Assembly: GCA_017631275.1 (NCBI GenBank)
Contig: JAGBTQ010000025.1
Location: 1 to 64,000, forward strand
Origin: Alistipes sp.
GTDB lineage: Bacteria; Bacteroidota; Bacteroidia; Bacteroidales; Rikenellaceae
Length of the DNA: 64,000 nt
Direction: 5' to 3'
Shown here: piece after piece, positions 52,867 through 61,985 of the stretch
Layout: every line of letters begins with the position of its first letter
Position numbering within the stretch: the first letter of the stretch is position 1
Made by a program: the position numbers and the translations under genes
The notes under the pieces: model-generated
What the model was told of the DNA's origin: nothing
The model's input: only the letters and a program-made list of their open reading frames with translations
Databases searched by the model: none

Positions 52867-53907
52867 ATGGCAAAATCACAGAAAACTGAGCAAAAAACAA
52901 AGCAGCCACTGGCAAAGCGATTGTTCAACACCTATGTTATCGATGCCCTGAGCTACATGGCTATGGGTCTTTTCTGCTCGCTCATTCTTGGTCTTATAAT
53001 CAAGCAGCTATCGCTAATTCCTGGGCTCGACTTGCTCGCTGACATTGCCAAGCTGTTGCAGTCGCCAGCGGTGGTTGGTGGCTCGATAGGTCTTGCCATA
53101 GGTCTTGGACTTAAGCGCGATCCACTTGTGACTATCTCGGCTGTGGCGGTGGGTGCTCTGGGCTATCAGTTTGGAGGCCCTATTGGCGCTTACCTCGCCT
53201 CGGTGGTGGGTGTCGAGGCGGGCTCGCTTGTGTCGAAGCGTACGCCCGTAGATATCATCATCACGCCACTTACATCGGTTGTCGTGGCGGGCTTGTTTGC
53301 CATATATTGCTGCGCACCAATCAACGAGTGGGTGATGTCGCTCGGCGAGGTTATCAACCGTGCCACAATGCTCAACCCATTCACTATGGGCGTGCTTGTG
53401 TCGGTAATGGTGGGTTGCTTCTTGACGCTCCCCATCAGCTCGGCGGCGTTGTGTATCTCGATAGGCATCGGTGGCTTGGCGGCGGGTGCTGCCACCGCGG
53501 GTTGCTGTGCTCAGATGATTGGCTTTGCTGTGATTAGCTTCAAGGATAACGGCTTTGGCGGTCTTCTCTCTCAGGGTCTTGGTACGTCGATGCTTCAGAT
53601 TGGTAACATCGTGCGCAAGCCTATCATTTGGCTTGCCCCAACGCTCACGTCGGCAATTCTCGGACCTATATCCACCATGTGGCTAAAGATGGAGAACAAT
53701 GCTGCGGGTGCGGGCATGGGTACTGCGGGCTTGGTGGGCCCTATCGGCTGTTGGGATACCATGTCGGCAACCACCGACCATACGCTACTTCTTGCCGAGA
53801 TTGTGGGTCTTTACTTTGTTGCTCCTGCCGTTCTTAGCCTCGTGTTCCACTCCGTGATGAAGCGCCTCGGTTGGGTTAAGGCGGGCGACATGGCACTTAA
53901 AAAGTAG
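52867..53907 (+). CDS. PTS IIC-like membrane transporter (PTS_EIIC_2 type)
   Basis: 346 residues with about eight to ten membrane segments and Gly-rich stretches (GGSIGLAIGLGLKRDPLVTI; GIGGLAAGAATAGCCAQMIG). It resembles the PTS_EIIC_2 family of IIC-like proteins. No EI, HPr, IIA or IIB gene is present in the window, so a phosphotransferase function is doubtful; it may be a stand-alone permease of unknown substrate. It lies between the two LRR genes, on the opposite strand. Confidence 0.82.
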   Translation: MAKSQKTEQKTKQPLAKRLFNTYVIDALSYMAMGLFCSLILGLIIKQLSLIPGLDLLADIAKLLQSPAVVGGSIGLAIGLGLKRDPLVTISAVAVGALGYQFGGPIGAYLASVVGVEAGSLVSKRTPVDIIITPLTSVVVAGLFAIYCCAPINEWVMSLGEVINRATMLNPFTMGVLVSVMVGCFLTLPISSAALCISIGIGGLAAGAATAGCCAQMIGFAVISFKDNGFGGLLSQGLGTSMLQIGNIVRKPIIWLAPTLTSAILGPISTMWLKMENNAAGAGMGTAGLVGPIGCWDTMSATTDHTLLLAEIVGLYFVAPAVLSLVFHSVMKRLGWVKAGDMALKK

Positions 53908-53929
53908 GGTAGAAACTGCAAAAAAAATT

Positions 53930-53960
53930 AGAGGGAGCAACCACTGTGGTTACTCCCTCT
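53930..53960. terminator. Bidirectional terminator, PTS IIC-like / long LRR gene
   Basis: AGAGGGAGCAACCA (53930-53943), loop CTG, TGGTTACTCCCTCT (53947-53960), between convergent genes. Confidence 0.88.
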
Positions 53961-53965
53961 TGTCG

Positions 53966-56900
53966 TTATTTTACTCTCTTAAACTGCTTCGAGTAAATCG
54001 ACCAGTTAGGCTCTGTCTTATACTCCTTGAGAGCCTCTTTAGGTACATATATTGTCACACTCTCCGATATGCCTAAGTAGCTGATTGTTGGAGGTATGAT
54101 AGCCATGCATGTAATGTCGGTTAGGCTGCTGCATTCGCCAAAGGCATCATCGCCAATCCATGTTACACCAGCGGGTATTCTTATCTTTGAAATACCCGAG
54201 CAACCCTTAAATGCCTGTGCGCCAATCTCGGCAACGCTATCGGGAATAGTCACCTCGATAAGCGAGCTACAACCGCTGAATACACGGCTACTGATGACCT
54301 TCACGCCTTCGGGTATGGCGTATGTCGTAGTGCCCCTATGTAGGTAGTCGATAAGTGTGCCATGCTTTATTAGGCAGAGTCCATCTTCTGATGCGCACTT
54401 GCCGGTGTATGCCACCACCTTGTCGGCAGCGAGTCCATTGCCATAGGGGATTTTGTTGCCTGTCACGGCGTTTACCACTATCTGCTCGATGTTGCACCCA
54501 GCAAAGGCATCCTTGCCAATTGTGGTTACGCTATTTGCAATTATTACACTCTTTAGGTTGTTGCAATCTTTGAATGCCTCTGCGCCTATCTCTGTAACGT
54601 TCTCGGTTATAAATAGCTTTGCGAGCGATGTGCAACCCTTGAAGAGCTCTCTGTTGATAACCTTTATCTCCGAGGGTATTGTGTAGGTTACAACCCCCTT
54701 GTGCAGAATGTTGATGAGCACGCCATCTTTGATAATGCAACGACCGTCTGCCGATGCATAGTCGCCCTTGTATGCCACAACCTTGTCGGCGCTTAGACCC
54801 TCGCAACCGCTAAACGTATTGCCTGTTACGGCATTTACGGTGATCTGCTCGATATTGCAACCATCGAAAGCAGACTTTCCAAACGATGTCACACTGTTGG
54901 GTATGGTTACGCTCTTTAGCTTGCTACAATCTTTGAATGCACACGCGCCAATTGATGTTACGCCTGGTGCTATTGTGACGCTCGCAAGATTTGCACACTC
55001 ATAGAAGGTGTACTCGCCGATTGTTGTAATGCTGTTAGGTAGGTCTATGCTTGTCAAGCCACAATTTGCGAATACTCCATTTTCGAGCTTTGTGATGCCC
55101 TCGGGTAGGGTGATTTGTGTTAGACCACTACAGCCGTAGAATGCATACTTGCCTATTGCTGTTAGGCTCTCTGGCATATTTACATTTGTTAGGCTTGTGC
55201 AACCCTTGAATACGTGCGAGCCAATCTCGGTCACGCCTTCAGGCACAACATATTCGGTTAGGTTTGCCTGTATCACAGCTATGAGCCTGCCGTTTACAAC
55301 CACGTTGCAGCCATCTTCTGTAGTGTTGCTGCCGCTAAACTTTGTTAGGTTGCTGCATTCGCTTAGTGCATCATGCTCGAAGCTCTGCACATTGTCGCCC
55401 AGGACTATCTCTGTGGGGTTGGCTCCCGCAAGCATAGCCTTGGTAATGTTGTTGCTATCAACGATTAGCTTGCCACTAAAGCCGCTCAGAGCGTTGCTAT
55501 CCAATATTGTTATGCCTGGAGCTATCGTTATCTCCTCTATTTTGCTTAAATCTACCCATTTGCCACTAAAGTGCTCGGTGTTTATGGTTAGCCTCTTAAG
55601 CTTAGAGCTTTTGGCAAATGTTCCCTCTGCCACATCCTTGACACTTGTGCCGAGTGTCAGCTCCTCAAGGTTGCCAAGATATATGCAGTCGGCATTAAAC
55701 CCATATGTGTTTAATGATAGTGTCTTGATGCTATTGCAGTCGTTGAAAGCACCGCTCTTGATTGTTGTTACACTGTTTGGAATGGTTAAGCTTGTTAGCC
55801 CTGTGCAGTTGGCAAAAGCCTTATTTCCAATCTCTACTACGCCATCGGGAATGGTGTATGTGGTTAGGTTATGCTCAACAACATCGATGAGTTTGCCGTC
55901 AACAATCAGACAACGACCATCTTCCGATGCGTACTTGCCTCTATATCCCGCAATTTTATTATCACCAAACACCTCTTCGATGTATGATGTGTCGCCTGTT
56001 ACGGTGTCTATTATAACAGACTGAATGTTGCAACCCTTGAATGCCTCATATCCAATGCTAGTTACGCTATTAGGAATAGTAATGCTAGTTAGGCTACTGC
56101 ACCATGCGAATGTCCAATTTTTAATGCTTTTTACGCTATTAGGAATAGTAATGCTAGTTAGGCTGCTGCAACCATCGAATGCATACTCTCCAATCTCTGT
56201 TACGCTATTAGGAATATTAATGCTAGTTAGGCTGCTGCAATCAAGGAATTCATAATCTCCAATGCTAGTTACGCTATTGGGAATAGTATAAGAGGTCAAT
56301 CCCGCTGGCGCAAATGCAATTAGTTTACCATCTTTGATTAGACTTCTGCCATCTTCTGATGCAAATTTGCCCTTAAACGATTTTAGGCTGCTGCAACCCA
56401 CGAATGCCATCTCTCCAATGCTAGTTACGCTATTCGGAATAGTAATGCTAGTTAGGCTGCTGCAATTCCAGAATGCGTAACCTCCAATCTCCGTTACACT
56501 ATTAGGAATAGTAATGTTAGTTAGGCTGCTGCAACCATCGAATGCATACTCTCCAATGCTAGTTACGCTCTCGGAAATAGTGATGCTTGTTAGGCTGCTG
56601 CAATCAGCGAATGCAAGCTTTCCAATGCTAGTTACGCTATTAGGGATAGTAATGCTAGTTAGGCTGCTGCAATTACGGAATGTACCATCTTCAATCTCCG
56701 TTACGCTATTAGGGATAGTAATGCTAGTTAGGCTGCTGCAATTCCAGAATGCGAAACCTCCAATCTCCGTTACGCTATTAGGAATAGTAATGCTTTTTAG
56801 GCTGCTGAAACCGCTGAATGCACTATCTTCAATCTCCGTTACGCTATTAGGAATAATAATGCTTGTTAGGCTGCTGCAACCCCAGAATACCTCCTCTCCA

Positions 56901-57382
56901 ATGCTAGTTACGCTATTAGGAATAGTATATTTTGTTAGACCTCCTGGTGTAAAGCCAAAAAGTCTCCCGTTCTTGATTAAGCACCTACCATCGCTCGATG
57001 AATATCTGCATTTAATTGTTCTTAAATTTTTACATGAGCTAAAGTTTAAGTCGTAAAAGTACTCTGTGCACTTAGGAAACGTGATGGTTTTTAAGTTGTT
57101 GCCTGTGAGTCTTAATTCGTAGTACAAGTCACCATCTTCCTCGTAACCATAGGCTTTAATTGGCTTGTTTGCATGGATTATACCCAAGCCATTGTTGTAG
57201 GTATGTGATATGATTTCAAAGTACCAACCATTCTCCTCAAAGCTATCACCACCTGTACAGAGCTCCGCCTTCTTGCCATCGGTTGTTGTGTACCAAATCT
57301 CATTATCTGGTGGTGTCTGCGCCTGAGCAACAAAGGTTGACACCATAAGAGATAAAACAAGGGTGCTAAGCTTACGTATCAT
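53966..57382 (-). CDS. Large BspA-type leucine-rich-repeat surface protein
   Basis: 1138 residues. Signal peptide (cleavage near FVAQA), the shared [14 protein letters not shown] head, then about 30 LRR_5 units of 23 residues. The array is broken by recurring intermodules of about 30 residues with the pattern ASEDGRxLIxDGxLI (near residues 120, 335, 490, 690, 900 and 1010). The tail has IYVPKEALKEYKTEPNWSIY. BspA-like proteins act in adhesion or host contact in several Bacteroidales (family knowledge). No sorting domain is visible at the C-terminus. The N-terminal half has near-identical DNA repeats, the C-terminal half more diverged ones. Confidence 0.9.
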   Translation of the reverse strand: MIRKLSTLVLSLMVSTFVAQAQTPPDNEIWYTTTDGKKAELCTGGDSFEENGWYFEIISHTYNNGLGIIHANKPIKAYGYEEDGDLYYELRLTGNNLKTITFPKCTEYFYDLNFSSCKNLRTIKCRYSSSDGRCLIKNGRLFGFTPGGLTKYTIPNSVTSIGEEVFWGCSSLTSIIIPNSVTEIEDSAFSGFSSLKSITIPNSVTEIGGFAFWNCSSLTSITIPNSVTEIEDGTFRNCSSLTSITIPNSVTSIGKLAFADCSSLTSITISESVTSIGEYAFDGCSSLTNITIPNSVTEIGGYAFWNCSSLTSITIPNSVTSIGEMAFVGCSSLKSFKGKFASEDGRSLIKDGKLIAFAPAGLTSYTIPNSVTSIGDYEFLDCSSLTSINIPNSVTEIGEYAFDGCSSLTSITIPNSVKSIKNWTFAWCSSLTSITIPNSVTSIGYEAFKGCNIQSVIIDTVTGDTSYIEEVFGDNKIAGYRGKYASEDGRCLIVDGKLIDVVEHNLTTYTIPDGVVEIGNKAFANCTGLTSLTIPNSVTTIKSGAFNDCNSIKTLSLNTYGFNADCIYLGNLEELTLGTSVKDVAEGTFAKSSKLKRLTINTEHFSGKWVDLSKIEEITIAPGITILDSNALSGFSGKLIVDSNNITKAMLAGANPTEIVLGDNVQSFEHDALSECSNLTKFSGSNTTEDGCNVVVNGRLIAVIQANLTEYVVPEGVTEIGSHVFKGCTSLTNVNMPESLTAIGKYAFYGCSGLTQITLPEGITKLENGVFANCGLTSIDLPNSITTIGEYTFYECANLASVTIAPGVTSIGACAFKDCSKLKSVTIPNSVTSFGKSAFDGCNIEQITVNAVTGNTFSGCEGLSADKVVAYKGDYASADGRCIIKDGVLINILHKGVVTYTIPSEIKVINRELFKGCTSLAKLFITENVTEIGAEAFKDCNNLKSVIIANSVTTIGKDAFAGCNIEQIVVNAVTGNKIPYGNGLAADKVVAYTGKCASEDGLCLIKHGTLIDYLHRGTTTYAIPEGVKVISSRVFSGCSSLIEVTIPDSVAEIGAQAFKGCSGISKIRIPAGVTWIGDDAFGECSSLTDITCMAIIPPTISYLGISESVTIYVPKEALKEYKTEPNWSIYSKQFKRVK

Positions 57383-57417
57383 AGAGTTTGAGTCTTTATT
57401 TGGTGAAATATTATTTG

Positions 57418-57425
57418 CAAAAATA
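57418..57425 (-). promoter_or_regulatory. -7 box of the large LRR gene
   Basis: TATTTTTG on the minus strand matches TAnnTTTG; leader about 30 bases. Confidence 0.5.
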
Positions 57426-57449
57426 GTAAAAAATCAATAGAAACAGGCA

Positions 57450-58799
57450 TTAGCCTCTATTTGCTGTATCTGCCTCCTTGTATATATCTCGGAGCCTATC
57501 CGACATGTAGTATTGTAGCACGCCACGGATAAACATAAACGAGGTGAAGGCGAGCCATATAGCGTTGTTGCCAATAAGCCACGATGTGCCGTAGAGTAGG
57601 GCGAAATATACCACCGACGACCATATCATCGAGTTGCGCATGATGCGGCTGCGTGTAGCGCCCACCATGATGCCGTCCATGACAAAGGGTAGGGCACAGG
57701 CGATAGGTATGACAATAATCCAGCCGATATACTTTTCGGCAACGGCAATAAGCTCGCTTACGTTCGATGTCTCGGCGTCAACGAGCATAGTAAATATATC
57801 GCGCCACCAGCCAACGTATGCACCGACATATCCCACGGCAATAATAATGCTCCACACGATACATAGCTTCACGCACTTGCGCAACGACTGCGAGTCGCGA
57901 GCACCGATAAACCTGCCCGTAAGTGCCTCGGCAGCAAAGGCAAAGCCGTCGTTCATATACGAGAATAGAGTAAAGAGCTGAAGCAGAATGGTGTTCACCG
58001 CCAATATGTTCTTGTCGCCCATGTCTGCCGAAGCCTTAGTGAAGAAGGTATAGACCGCGACAAGGCAGAAGGTGCGAATGATGATGTCGCTATTGATGTT
58101 AAAGAACTGCTTCATAGCCTTGATGTCCATGACCTCGCTAAGACTTACCTTAACAAGGCGCTTGCGATACATAAGTGTGATGATTACGACCGTAACAACC
58201 ACGCCCGTCCACTGCGCAACCACCGAGGCGAGGGCTATGCCGTCGATAGACATCGTGCCAACGATTGAGAAGAGGTAGCTACAACCGATATGTATCACAT
58301 TGACAAGTATCGCTACAGCCATTGGCACCACAGCATTCTGCATTCCTGTGAGCCAGCCATTAAAGGCAAAGAGCATGATGCCCGCAGGTACTGCCCAGAT
58401 GCGGGTGTAGAAGTAGTCGGCAATAAGGCTACTCTGCGAGCTGTCGCCCGTTGACATAAACCACAACGAGAACTCGCCGATGGGCCACTGCAACGAGAAT
58501 GCCAACAAACCTACTCCAAGGGCCACAACCACTGCTCGCCACAACATGAGTGTGTACTCCTTATGTTGCTTAGCGCCATAAGCCTGTGCCGTGAGTCCGC
58601 TTGTTCCCATGCGGATAAACGAGCAGTTCCAATATATGAAGTTGAATATGGCAACACCGATAGATAGCGCACCGATGGTTGTTGCGCCGTCGCTGCCCGC
58701 CACACGTCCAGCAATGAATGTTGAGGCGATACCCATAAGCGGAACGGTGATGTTCGATATGATGTTGGGTATGGCTATGCGTAGTATATCTCTATTCAT
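57450..58799 (-). CDS. MATE-family efflux transporter
   Basis: 449 residues, 12 membrane segments in two halves. MATE-like motifs are ILRIAIPNIISNITVPLMGI at the N-terminus, RMGTSGLTAQAYGAKQHKEY, and in the second half FAFAAEALTGRFIGARDSQS. It would export drugs or metabolites using an ion gradient; the substrate is unknown. It is a single gene with its own -7 box (58819-58826, TAACTTTG on the minus strand). Confidence 0.92.
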   Translation of the reverse strand: MNRDILRIAIPNIISNITVPLMGIASTFIAGRVAGSDGATTIGALSIGVAIFNFIYWNCSFIRMGTSGLTAQAYGAKQHKEYTLMLWRAVVVALGVGLLAFSLQWPIGEFSLWFMSTGDSSQSSLIADYFYTRIWAVPAGIMLFAFNGWLTGMQNAVVPMAVAILVNVIHIGCSYLFSIVGTMSIDGIALASVVAQWTGVVVTVVIITLMYRKRLVKVSLSEVMDIKAMKQFFNINSDIIIRTFCLVAVYTFFTKASADMGDKNILAVNTILLQLFTLFSYMNDGFAFAAEALTGRFIGARDSQSLRKCVKLCIVWSIIIAVGYVGAYVGWWRDIFTMLVDAETSNVSELIAVAEKYIGWIIVIPIACALPFVMDGIMVGATRSRIMRNSMIWSSVVYFALLYGTSWLIGNNAIWLAFTSFMFIRGVLQYYMSDRLRDIYKEADTANRG

Positions 58800-58818
58800 A
58801 ATTTGCTTGATTTTGCCA

Positions 58819-58826
58819 CAAAGTTA
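58819..58826 (-). promoter_or_regulatory. -7 box of the MATE transporter gene
   Basis: TAACTTTG on the minus strand matches TAnnTTTG. Confidence 0.5.
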
Positions 58827-58865
58827 ATATAATTAACTCTTTTTGGTATAATCTTTGCGAAAAGA

Positions 58866-58895
58866 TTGTAATCGCAGAAAAAATAGTTACCTTTG
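58866..58895 (+). promoter_or_regulatory. Promoter of the pseudouridine synthase gene
   Basis: TTG (58866-58868), 19 bases, TACCTTTG (58888-58895); leader about 25 bases to the ATG at 58926. Confidence 0.65.
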
Positions 58896-58925
58896 CGAGG
58901 AATTTTTATAAATCACAAAACGACA

Positions 58926-60218
58926 ATGAAAAACAGTAACACAGACTCAACAGCAAACCTCTCGCGATTTGCTCGTGACAAGCGTCAGCGCACAACAACC
59001 GCAGAGCGTGTTGAGCGTAGCCCTCGTCCTCGCCGTGAGGCAGACAACGATGGCTTCAAGGAGCGTCGACCACGCACGTCGACCGATCGCCGTGCATCGT
59101 TCAATCCACACTTCACCTCTGACAACCGCCTACGTCCTGAGTATGAGCAGGCTAATGCCCGCCCACGCCGCGAGGAGCGCAGTGAGCGTGTAGAGCGTGT
59201 AGAGCGCACAGAGCGTCCAGCACGTGGTGGCTATAACCGTGGCGCAGCAGCTGAGGGCCGCACTGGTCGTCCAGCGCGCGATAGCCGTGATGCACGTCCT
59301 TCTCGCGATAGCCGTGAGGGTCGCCCTTCACGTGGTGAGGGCCGTCCAGCACGTGACACACGTGACAGCCGCACATCTCGCTCGTCGGGATATGCTGGCG
59401 AGGGTCGCAGCCGCACTGCCGACAATGGCAAGAAGCGTACATTCGCTCCTAAGCGTGACGACAAGCCACGCACATATCCTAAGTATAATCCTAACAAGCA
59501 GACTGGCGAGATTCGTCTTAACCGCTTTATCTCGCAGTCGGGCATCTGCTCACGCCGTGAGGCCGATGAGTTTATCCTTGCTGGTGTAGTAACGGTTAAT
59601 GGTCAGGTAGTTACCGAGCTCGGCACTAAGATCATGCCTACCGACGAGGTGCGCTTCAACGACGAGAAGCTCCAGGGCGAGAAGCACGTCTATCTCGTGC
59701 TAAACAAGCCTAAGGGCTATGTTACATCGTTGGAGGATCCACACGCCGACAAGACCGTTATGGATCTTGTGAAGTATGCTTGCACCGAGCGCGTATATCC
59801 TGTAGGTCGCCTCGATAAGAACTCACTCGGATTGTTGCTCATCACCAACGATGGCGACATCACACGTCAGCTAACACACCCTTCATACCGCAAGAAGAAG
59901 ATTTACGAGGTAACCCTCGATAAGCCACTCACTCGTGCCGACATGGATACACTCACTGAGGGTATCACACTCGAGGATGGCGACATCTTCGCCGACGAGG
60001 TAGCATACGCCTCTGAGGATAAGCGCACCGTAGGTGTTGAGATCCACTCTGGCCGTAACCGTATCGTGCGTCGTATGTTCGAGCACCTTGGCTACTCGGT
60101 ACAGAAGCTCGACCGTGTGTACTATGCAGGTCTTACCAAGAAGAATCTTAAGCGTGGCGACTGGCGATTCCTAACTAAGGATGAGGTTATGCGTCTTAAG
60201 ACTGGTCAATACGAGTAA
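58926..60218 (+). CDS. RsuA/RluB-family pseudouridine synthase with long basic disordered head
   Basis: 430 residues from the ATG at 58926. Residues 1-195 are Arg/Asp/Ser/Gly-rich and repetitive (SRDxR, GRPxR, RVERxER units), probably disordered and RNA-binding. They are followed by an S4 domain (RLNRFISQSGICSRREADEF) and the synthase core with GRLDKNSLGLLLITNDGD (catalytic Asp) and RNRIVRRMFEHLGY. It isomerises a uridine in rRNA; which position is not decided. The disordered head is common in Bacteroidota members. Confidence 0.93.
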   Translation: MKNSNTDSTANLSRFARDKRQRTTTAERVERSPRPRREADNDGFKERRPRTSTDRRASFNPHFTSDNRLRPEYEQANARPRREERSERVERVERTERPARGGYNRGAAAEGRTGRPARDSRDARPSRDSREGRPSRGEGRPARDTRDSRTSRSSGYAGEGRSRTADNGKKRTFAPKRDDKPRTYPKYNPNKQTGEIRLNRFISQSGICSRREADEFILAGVVTVNGQVVTELGTKIMPTDEVRFNDEKLQGEKHVYLVLNKPKGYVTSLEDPHADKTVMDLVKYACTERVYPVGRLDKNSLGLLLITNDGDITRQLTHPSYRKKKIYEVTLDKPLTRADMDTLTEGITLEDGDIFADEVAYASEDKRTVGVEIHSGRNRIVRRMFEHLGYSVQKLDRVYYAGLTKKNLKRGDWRFLTKDEVMRLKTGQYE

Positions 60219-60222
60219 TTTA

Positions 60223-60345
60223 TTGTGATAAGGGGGTCATTCTCGGCCCATCGCTAAAAGTAAGACCCCTCGGGCTGTACATTTGAGTACTATCCCGAGG
60301 GGTCTTCTTTTGCGATAGACCAAGCCTAACCCCTTCTAACAACAA
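60223..60345. repeat. Intergenic palindromic repeat, copy C
   Basis: TTGTGATAAGGG start (60223), central stem GACCCCTCGGG...CCCGAGGGGTC with a GTAC/GTAC apex, end CCCCTTCTAACAACAAA. It lies directly after the pseudouridine synthase stop and may serve as terminator. It lacks the 14-base tail seen after copies A and B. Confidence 0.75.
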
Positions 60346-60371
60346 ATTCATCTTGCTAATCGAGGTGAAAT

Positions 60372-60572
60372 TTATGGGGAAAATAGGGAAGATGGGGAGC
60401 ATAGGGTAAATAGGGAGAATGGGGTAGATAGGGCTGTGATATCTTCGCCTTATTGCCTCTATCTTCCCTAATCTCATTACTCACTGCTAATTCCTAATTA
60501 CTCGTATACCATTAAGCTTTAGCGCTCCCATTCGTCCCATTTATCCTATCTTCCCTATCACCGCGCTACCCA
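60372..60572. repeat. Purine-rich then pyrimidine-rich minisatellite tract next to repeat C
   Basis: GGGGAAAATAGGGAAGATGGGG-type degenerate units (GGGAnn, about 60372-60432), an AT-rich middle, then CCCATTCGTCCCAT/CCTATCTTCCC (60526-60572). The last block matches 44907-44939 exactly over 33 bases. No credible gene lies between 60346 and 60593. Confidence 0.7.
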
Positions 60573-60591
60573 TTCGTTCCATCAAACTCAA

Positions 60592-60628
60592 AAAAAAGTG
60601 ACAACACCCGAAGATGTTGTCACTTTTT
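60592..60628 (-). terminator. Terminator of the O-acetylation cluster
   Basis: AAAAAGTGACAACA pairs with TGTTGTCACTTTTT across CCCGAAGA (60607-60614); long A and T runs on both sides. Confidence 0.92.
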
Positions 60629-60629
60629 T

Positions 60630-61979
60630 TTATCGCTGCGTCAAGAAGTTCTTATAGAAGTTGATTGTCGAGCCGGAGCTTGCAAAGGCGATGTTGTTGC
60701 CGAAGACCAAGTCCGTAATCTTATGCTTGGCAACATATTGCTTGATGTTCTCCGTAAAGTAGCGGGCATCGACAACGTGGATCTCCTCGAACGAGTAGAA
60801 GAGGTATCCAGGCACTGCATTGCCGTAGCTATCCTTTAGTAGGAGCATGCGGCGACCATTTGCAACAGATGTGCGCACCTGTGTAATCTTGTTATCGCCA
60901 CCCATAAATGTGCAGTAGGCACCGCCCGAGCCGTCCTTAAACTTAAAGAAGTACTCGCCAGGAATTGGGCCTGAGCTACCTGTTACTGCGTAGTTCTCAT
61001 CGACAACATAGTTGATATATGTTGTCTGATACTCTATATCGCGAGGGGTGTAATATACAAAGTCCTCGGGTGAGCGCTTCACCGAGATATCCTTCGAGTA
61101 GCGGTACATAGAGCCAACATAGCGCTTTACAACCTTCTCGTCGTAGTGTGTAAGGTCGTTGAAGGGCACGCCTGCAGCCTTGGCAAAAGCCTCGGCAGCG
61201 TAGTAGGCACCACGTGGCGCCCAGTGGTGGTCGGTACGAAGATATATATCCTCGTCGGTATGCTTTGCTATGTTGCTATATGCATCTACGGCGATGATGC
61301 ACGAGTCGAGGGCGGCGTAGGCGTTGTCGATAGTCTCGCGCTGCGACTTCATGCGGCTCTTAGCCTTCTCAGGGCAGTAGAACTCGACAGCCGTAGGGAT
61401 AAGCATGCAGTAGACCTGAACGCCCTCGCCAAGCTCGCGCTGATAGCGGTTTGCCATAGCTGCGTAGGCATTACAAGCTGTAGGACCGCCCTTATACGAC
61501 ATGAGGGCGCGAACGTTAGGCTCAGAGCCTACGAGCACAATGCCGTGGTTGGCAATCTTAGCCTTCTCCTCGGCCTTAGGTTGTGCAGGGATAGTGTCGG
61601 CAACCTCCACGGGGCTCTCCTCCGAAATGCCCATCACGGCATTCACATCTGCGCTCTCCTCCTCGTTGCTATCGCCAGCGATGAAGTTAACCTCCTCCTC
61701 GCCCTTCGAGGTGACGTTCAGACGCTTAGCCTTGTCGAACTCCATGCTTAGGGTCATAAACGTGTCGCGGTAGGGCTCGCTGTCGCTATACCATGCCGAG
61801 ATATCCTTTGTGAGCCTACCCGAAAAGAGTGACTCCCACGAGAATGTGGGGCGCTTGCTAAGCTCGCGGTTTTCGAGCTCAGAGTATGTCGGACGGCTAA
61901 AGCAGTTGAAGACGATAGAGAGTGTGGCAACCACAACTACAACCACAACTATATATACTATGTATTGAACCTTTTTCAT
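60630..61979 (-). CDS. DHHW-family (AlgJ/AlgX-like) protein, larger paralogue
   Basis: 449 residues. It has an N-terminal signal anchor (VQYIVYIVVVVVVVATLSIV), an acidic linker (about 100-145), then an SGNH-like domain with NHGIVLVGS, the diagnostic YLRTDHHWAPRGAYYAAEAF and a C-terminal LLLKDSYGNAVPGYLFYSFE (Ser of the D-S-Y-G block). Proteins of this type transfer acetyl groups to exported polysaccharide in the periplasm, together with an MBOAT protein. It begins seven bases after its paralogue. Confidence 0.9.
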   Translation of the reverse strand: MKKVQYIVYIVVVVVVVATLSIVFNCFSRPTYSELENRELSKRPTFSWESLFSGRLTKDISAWYSDSEPYRDTFMTLSMEFDKAKRLNVTSKGEEEVNFIAGDSNEEESADVNAVMGISEESPVEVADTIPAQPKAEEKAKIANHGIVLVGSEPNVRALMSYKGGPTACNAYAAMANRYQRELGEGVQVYCMLIPTAVEFYCPEKAKSRMKSQRETIDNAYAALDSCIIAVDAYSNIAKHTDEDIYLRTDHHWAPRGAYYAAEAFAKAAGVPFNDLTHYDEKVVKRYVGSMYRYSKDISVKRSPEDFVYYTPRDIEYQTTYINYVVDENYAVTGSSGPIPGEYFFKFKDGSGGAYCTFMGGDNKITQVRTSVANGRRMLLLKDSYGNAVPGYLFYSFEEIHVVDARYFTENIKQYVAKHKITDLVFGNNIAFASSGSTINFYKNFLTQR

Positions 61980-61985
61980 TGTCTG

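Noticed and set aside
55149-56024. Long plus-strand frames opposite the large LRR gene, also near 56514-57056
   Set aside because: They are repeated Met/Leu/Val strings produced by the reverse complement of the LRR repeats.
56030-56940. CRISPR-like regular repeats
   Set aside because: The 69-base periodicity is coding DNA for 23-residue LRR units, without unique spacers.
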